Below are positions 60,180-64,000 of a stretch of 64,000 nt of DNA, in pieces. Made by a program: the position numbers and the translations under genes. The stretch comes from Mesobacillus jeotgali (lineage in GTDB: Bacteria > Bacillota > Bacilli > Bacillales > Cytobacillaceae): positions 1,052,501 through 1,116,500 of the forward strand of contig NZ_CP134494.1 in the NCBI RefSeq assembly GCF_031759225.1, given 5' to 3'. The notes under the pieces are model-generated. The model did not search any database and was not told the origin of the DNA. It worked only from the letters and a program-made list of their open reading frames with translations. Within the stretch, counting starts at the first letter, position 1; each line of letters starts with the position of its first letter.

Positions 60180-60660
60180 GATGACGGACACTTCTGTCCG
60201 TGAAGAGCTAGATGACGGACACTTTCTCGCCTTTTTCACGAATTTCTGTCCGTCATGTGCTAGATGACGGACACTTTCTCGCCTTTTTCACGAATTTCTG
60301 TCCGTCACAAGCTAGATGGCGGACACTTTCTCGCCTTTTTCACGAATTTCTGTCCGTCATGTGCTAGATGACGGACACTTTCTCGCCTTTTTCACGAATT
60401 TCTGTCCGTCACGAGCTAGATGACGGACACTTTCTCGCCTTTTTCACGAATTTCTGTCCGTCACGAGCTAATTGACGGACACTTTCTCGCCTTTTTCACG
60501 AATTTCTGTCCGTCACGAGCTAGATGACGGACACTTCCACGCAGTTTTCATGGATTCCTGTCCGTCATTTGCTAAGTGACGGACACTTTCTCGCCTTTTT
60601 TACGAATTTCTGTCCGTCACGAGCTAGATGACGGACACATTCCTGTGGTTTTCATGAATT
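60180..60660. repeat. Tandem 52-bp palindrome array E (9-10 units)
   Basis: GACGGACA (once GGCGGACA) starts at 60214, 60266, 60318, 60370, 60422, 60474, 60526, 60578 and 60630, all 52 bp apart, preceded by a shortened unit at 60183. Each unit pairs TGACGGACA with TGTCCGTCA. Inside, GACAC...CTGTC spans 33 bp, as in arrays A-C. The loop CTTTCTCGCCTTTTTCACG is constant in most units and diverged in those at 60526 and 60630. The gap 59889-60734 holds only this array, the 21-bp array, a terminator and the pgcA leader. Confidence 0.95.
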
Positions 60661-60734
60661 TAATTATCAATCATACCCCATCTTGTTTTATAATTAGCTG
60701 TAAGATTCAAATCTTATTTTCAGGAGGTCATTTC

Positions 60735-62480
60735 ATGGATTGGAAGATGAAAGCCGATAAGTGGCTTGGTTTTGCCGGATTGGATCCGGAGCTGAAAACC
60801 GAACTTGATTCACTAAAGGATAATGAGAAAGCTTTAGAGGAAGTATTTTATAAAAACCTGGAGTTCGGGACTGGCGGCATGCGCGGTGAGATTGGCGCTG
60901 GTACCAACCGGATGAACTTATATACTGTCCGCAAGGCATCTGCAGGCCTGGCAGCATACATAGAAGAGCAAGGGAATGAAGCGAAACAGCGTGGTATGGC
61001 AATTGCCTATGATTCCCGCCATAAATCACCTGAATTTGCTATGGAAGCAGCGAAGACATTGGCAACCCGCGGCATCCAGACATATGTCTTTGAAGAGTTA
61101 AGGCCAACACCGGAGCTGTCTTTCGCAGTCCGCTACCTGCATGCATACGCTGGAATCGTCATTACCGCCAGCCATAACCCGCCTGAATACAATGGCTATA
61201 AAGTATATGGTCCTGACGGCGGGCAGCTGCCGCCTGACAGTGCGGATGAAGTGATCGAAAAGGTAAATGAAATCGAGAATGAACTGTCAATTCAAGTCAT
61301 GGACGAGCATGAACTGAAGGAAAAAGGCTTGATCAAGATGATTGGTTCCGAAGTGGACCGCGCGTATCTTGAGAAGCTGATGACGATTTCCGAAAATCCG
61401 ACACTCTCAGATGAAGCTGATGTAAAGGTGGTATTCACACCATTGCATGGTACTGCCAATATGCCAGTACGCAATATCCTCACGAACCTGAAATACCAGA
61501 ATGTCACGGTCGTGAAAGAGCAGGAGCTGCCGGATCCAGAGTTTTCAACGGTGAAAAGTCCGAATCCGGAGGAGCATGCTGCATTTGAGCTGGCAATCCG
61601 TGAAGGAAAGAAAATAGATGCAGATGTACTGATTGCTACAGATCCTGATGCCGACCGTCTTGGTATTGCTGTAAAAGACCCAGATGGGGAATATGTTGTG
61701 CTGACTGGAAACCAGACGGGAGCGCTGCTTCTGCACTATATCCTGACGCAAAAGCAGGAAAAACAGACACTCCCAGCCAATGGGGCTGTATTCAAGACAA
61801 TCGTTACTTCAGAACTTGGACGTAAAATCGCTTCTTCTTTCGGGATCGAGACCATTGATGTCCTGACAGGCTTCAAGTTCATTGCTGAAAAAATCAAGCA
61901 ATATGAAGAGTCAGGGGAGTATAAGTTCCTGTTTGGCTATGAAGAAAGCTATGGATACTTAATCGGGGATTTTGCCCGTGATAAAGACGCAGTCCAGGCT
62001 GCAATGCTAGCTGTCGAGGTTTGTGCATATTACAAAAAGAAGGGCATGTCTCTATACGATGCGCTCCTTAGCGTTTATGAAGAATTCGGTTATTATCAGG
62101 AAGGGCTGCGTTCCTTGACGCTAAAAGGAAAAGAAGGCGCAGAGCTGATACAGAAAACCCTCGGAGTCTTCCGCCAGGACCCTCTTAAGCAGCTTGGTGA
62201 ATTGAAAGTTACAGCAGTGGAAGATTATTTAACAGGCGTAAGAGTGAATGAAAACAACGAGGAAGAAAAAATCCAGCTTCCTTCTTCAAACGTTATCAAA
62301 TACTATCTCGAGGATGGTACTTGGGTGTGCCTTCGCCCGTCTGGAACGGAACCAAAGATCAAGTTTTATTTTGGTGTGAACGACAAGAGCCTGTCTGAAA
62401 GCAAGCAGAAACTGCAGAAAATCGAGCAGGATTTCATGCAGGAAGTTGAAATGAAAATGGAAGCAGCAAAGAACCAGTAA
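60735..62480 (+). CDS. pgcA: Alpha-phosphoglucomutase PgcA (phospho-sugar mutase)
   Basis: A 581-residue cytosolic mutase interconverting glucose-6-phosphate and glucose-1-phosphate, the precursor of UDP-glucose for lipoteichoic acid anchors and glycans; length equals B. subtilis PgcA (YhxB). The phosphoserine loop is [17 protein letters not shown], the Mg site [11 protein letters not shown], the sugar loop GYEESYGY, the phosphate-binding loop [12 protein letters not shown]. The start follows AGGAGG at seven bases. It could supply sugar nucleotides to the GT2 synthase at 35.7 kb. Confidence 0.95.
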   Translation: MDWKMKADKWLGFAGLDPELKTELDSLKDNEKALEEVFYKNLEFGTGGMRGEIGAGTNRMNLYTVRKASAGLAAYIEEQGNEAKQRGMAIAYDSRHKSPEFAMEAAKTLATRGIQTYVFEELRPTPELSFAVRYLHAYAGIVITASHNPPEYNGYKVYGPDGGQLPPDSADEVIEKVNEIENELSIQVMDEHELKEKGLIKMIGSEVDRAYLEKLMTISENPTLSDEADVKVVFTPLHGTANMPVRNILTNLKYQNVTVVKEQELPDPEFSTVKSPNPEEHAAFELAIREGKKIDADVLIATDPDADRLGIAVKDPDGEYVVLTGNQTGALLLHYILTQKQEKQTLPANGAVFKTIVTSELGRKIASSFGIETIDVLTGFKFIAEKIKQYEESGEYKFLFGYEESYGYLIGDFARDKDAVQAAMLAVEVCAYYKKKGMSLYDALLSVYEEFGYYQEGLRSLTLKGKEGAELIQKTLGVFRQDPLKQLGELKVTAVEDYLTGVRVNENNEEEKIQLPSSNVIKYYLEDGTWVCLRPSGTEPKIKFYFGVNDKSLSESKQKLQKIEQDFMQEVEMKMEAAKNQ

Positions 62481-62519
62481 TTACAGCCTCAGAACTGCAG
62501 CAAGAAAGGAAGTAATCAT

Positions 62520-63242
62520 ATGTTAAAAGAACAAGTCGCAATCGTCACAGGTGCATCAAGAGGAATCGGCAAGGAAATCGCTGTGAAATTGGCTGAGCAG
62601 GGAATGAAGCTCGCAATCGCAGGCAGCTCAGACGAAATCAATCAGACAGCGGAAGAAATGAAACAAAAAGGTTTTTCTGATGTCATTGCCGTCCAGACTG
62701 ATATCAGCGATGAACAGCAGGTAAAGAACCTTGTTGAAAAAACAATGGAGGCGTTCGGGCAGGTTGATGTACTTGTCAACAATGCTGGAATCGGCTTTTT
62801 CAAGCTCGCAGAAGAAGTAACGGTTGAAGAATGGAGAAAGCTATTTGAAGTGAACGTTCAAGGTGTATTCCTTGGCGCAAAAGCCGTTCTTCCTCATATG
62901 AAAGAGCGTAAATCGGGTACCATCATCACGATCTCTTCAGATGTTGGAAGATATACCATTCCAAACGGAAGCGCTTATACAGCTTCAAAGTACGCTGTCC
63001 AGGGTTTCAGCGGAGCACTCGCTCAGGAAGTCAGGGAATACGGAATTCGTGTTGGCACCATCAACCCAGGAATGGTTGATACCTATTTTGCTGAATCAAA
63101 ACAGGGGCTTCCGGAAAAGCATGATTGGCTGAAGGTGGAGGACATCGCGAACGCAGTTGTTTATATGGCTTCCGCGCCAAAACATATGCTGATTGATGAA
63201 ATCGTCATTCACCCGCTTGTGCAGAATTACCCGATTGCCTGA
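62520..63242 (+). CDS. Short-chain dehydrogenase/reductase (FabG-like)
   Basis: A 240-residue classical SDR. Cofactor motif TGASRGIGKE at about 10-19, NNAGIGF, catalytic Ser in TISSDVGRY and the YxxxK in YTASKYAVQG. The family reduces 3-ketoacyl groups, sugars or small ketones; the substrate is open. It starts 39 bp after pgcA with AAAGGAAG and probably shares its transcript. Confidence 0.9.
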   Translation: MLKEQVAIVTGASRGIGKEIAVKLAEQGMKLAIAGSSDEINQTAEEMKQKGFSDVIAVQTDISDEQQVKNLVEKTMEAFGQVDVLVNNAGIGFFKLAEEVTVEEWRKLFEVNVQGVFLGAKAVLPHMKERKSGTIITISSDVGRYTIPNGSAYTASKYAVQGFSGALAQEVREYGIRVGTINPGMVDTYFAESKQGLPEKHDWLKVEDIANAVVYMASAPKHMLIDEIVIHPLVQNYPIA

Positions 63243-63310
63243 TCATGGGGAGCGGTACAGAGAGAAACGGGAACTAATTATTACCAGTGAAAATCAGCAT
63301 AAAAAATAAT

Positions 63311-63350
63311 AAACACGGCACCTTAATATAGGTGGCCGTGTTATTTTTTT
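63311..63350 (+). terminator. Terminator after the SDR gene
   Basis: AACACGGC and GCCGTGTT with an inner ACCT/AGGT pair, then TTTTTTT; also positioned to serve convergent yhdB. Confidence 0.9.
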
Positions 63351-63365
63351 GGTGGAATTCTCTTG

Positions 63366-63620
63366 TTAAATCGAGCCGGTTACAGCGGTTTCCAGGTAGT
63401 CATCGCCGGCGGCTTCATTTGCGTGGTCGATATATCTGAGCAGGGAATACAGGCGTTTTTCAATGACAGTGTAATCTTTTTCAAAGTTGTAAGCGTGGAG
63501 AAAATGTTCTATCTTCTTGGCCAGAAACTGGTCCTCGGTCCTGACCATAAGGATAAGCAGGTTATCCCATTGAGATCGGTGCGTGTAATATAAGGCCCGA
63601 TCGTAATCCATTTTGTTCAT
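63366..63620 (-). CDS. yhdB: YhdB-family protein
   Basis: An 84-residue cytosolic protein, MNKMDYDRALYYTHRSQWDN, LLILMVRTEDQF, similar in size and sequence to B. subtilis YhdB. Function unknown. AAGGAGG precedes the ATG. Synteny (yhdB next to yhdC) supports the name. Confidence 0.82.
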   Translation of the reverse strand: MNKMDYDRALYYTHRSQWDNLLILMVRTEDQFLAKKIEHFLHAYNFEKDYTVIEKRLYSLLRYIDHANEAAGDDYLETAVTGSI

Positions 63621-63801
63621 ATCCCATCCTCCTTATGAGGAGTTGATAATATTATATGGATTTGATGGCGGAACTTCCTCAGAAAATGTTGGACAACCCT
63701 GTTTACAGGGACTTTCAAGTTTTACCTGTATAATTGCGCACCGCAATGACTACATATCGAGGCGGGAATCACAAAGCTGGCAGCCCAAAAGGAGTGTAAT
63801 C

Positions 63802-64000
63802 ATGAAAAAGTATTTTGCCTCAATGGCTGTGTTGTTGTTTTTGTTACTGGGCATCCAAAGAGTCGATATTCATGCACAAAGGCCTGATTATGAAAAATAT
63901 GGCAGGATAGCAACTGCAGTGGTCAAGGAGGATTTTCCCGGAGAAGCTGTCCAGGATTATAAGTATATGGGCAGGAAGCAAATAGACGATCGGCAGGTAC
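63802..64000 (+). CDS. yhdC: YhdC-like secreted protein (DUF3889), cut by the window end
   Basis: The first 66 codons of a secreted protein: KKYFASMAVLLFLLLGIQ is a signal peptide, with likely cleavage near IHAQ. The mature part begins RPDYEKYGRIATAVVKEDF and continues with VQDYKYMGRKQ, as in the DUF3889 family. AAAGGAG lies before the ATG. The remainder (family members are about 105-110 residues) is outside the window. Confidence 0.8.
   Translation, partial: MKKYFASMAVLLFLLLGIQRVDIHAQRPDYEKYGRIATAVVKEDFPGEAVQDYKYMGRKQIDDRQV

Overview
The window reads as chromosomal DNA of a low-GC, spore-forming Bacillaceae. Evidence: strong GGAGG ribosome-binding sites, PrkA/YhbH, two SspH-type spore proteins, DeoR/NupC, a purine riboswitch, cre sites, and blocks whose order follows the B. 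subtilis yhb-yhc-yhd region (queG-yhbB-trmL, prkA-yhbH, yhcT/yhcU/yhcX, pgcA, yhdB-yhdC). Genus and species cannot be fixed from the sequence alone; a Bacillus/Mesobacillus-like organism is my inference.

Layout. 0-0.5 kb: end of a tRNA cluster (Gln, Gly, Cys, Leu, Gly). 0.9-10 kb: B3/4-domain protein, queG-yhbB-trmL, nfrA, prkA, yhbH. 10-16 kb: C39-like peptidase, OpuD-type betaine transporter, deoR, nupC with DeoR-type and CcpA sites, NRDE protein. 16-23 kb: nitronate monooxygenase-like enzyme, aldo/keto reductase, small thioredoxin, DegV, an oxidoreductase, and a purine permease behind a guanine-class riboswitch. 25-28.4 kb: a ferredoxin-dependent 2-oxoacid oxidoreductase operon headed by a P-loop ATPase and a perfect cre site. 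28.8-32.7 kb: HAD phosphatase, 3-methyladenine glycosylase, AI-2E permease, sspH, sensor kinase. 33-43 kb: a translationally coupled six-gene operon (HPt-REC-GGDEF-REC diguanylate cyclase, HEAT protein, GT2 synthase, membrane-anchored glycoside hydrolase-like protein, lone receiver, hybrid-input sensor kinase) that looks like a c-di-GMP/phosphorelay-controlled glycan system. 43.3 kb: a glutaredoxin whose first active-site Cys codon is UGA, a likely selenoprotein. 43.7-50.7 kb: cystine transporter, YitT protein, second purine permease, a DHODH-like/membrane fusion, second sspH, DUF302. 50.7-52 kb: an intact IS3/IS150-type element sitting in the loop of a terminator hairpin. 52-64 kb: phosphate transporter with DUF47 partner, second aldo/keto reductase, GlsB, RluA, YhcU, Bdb thiol oxidoreductases, YhcX, PgcA, an SDR, YhdB and the start of YhdC.

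The most unusual signal is a set of intergenic tandem arrays (7.8, 18.7, 23.7, 47.5 and 60.2 kb, with short relatives at 0.7, 17.5 and 28.5 kb). Sequences differ from locus to locus, yet the period is almost always 52 bp (sometimes 53). Four of the arrays also share one geometry: an inverted repeat with the outer bases GACA and TGTC spanning exactly 33 bp, plus a 19-bp linker. Next to the 60.2 kb array is a separate array of 21-bp period. 21 and 52 bp correspond to two and five turns of B-DNA. I know of no description of this system.

Regulation visible in the sequence: cre sites at deoR, nupC and the oxidoreductase operon; a large inverted operator at nupC; riboswitch control of one purine permease and PurR-like boxes at its paralog; many intrinsic terminators, several of them bidirectional between convergent genes.
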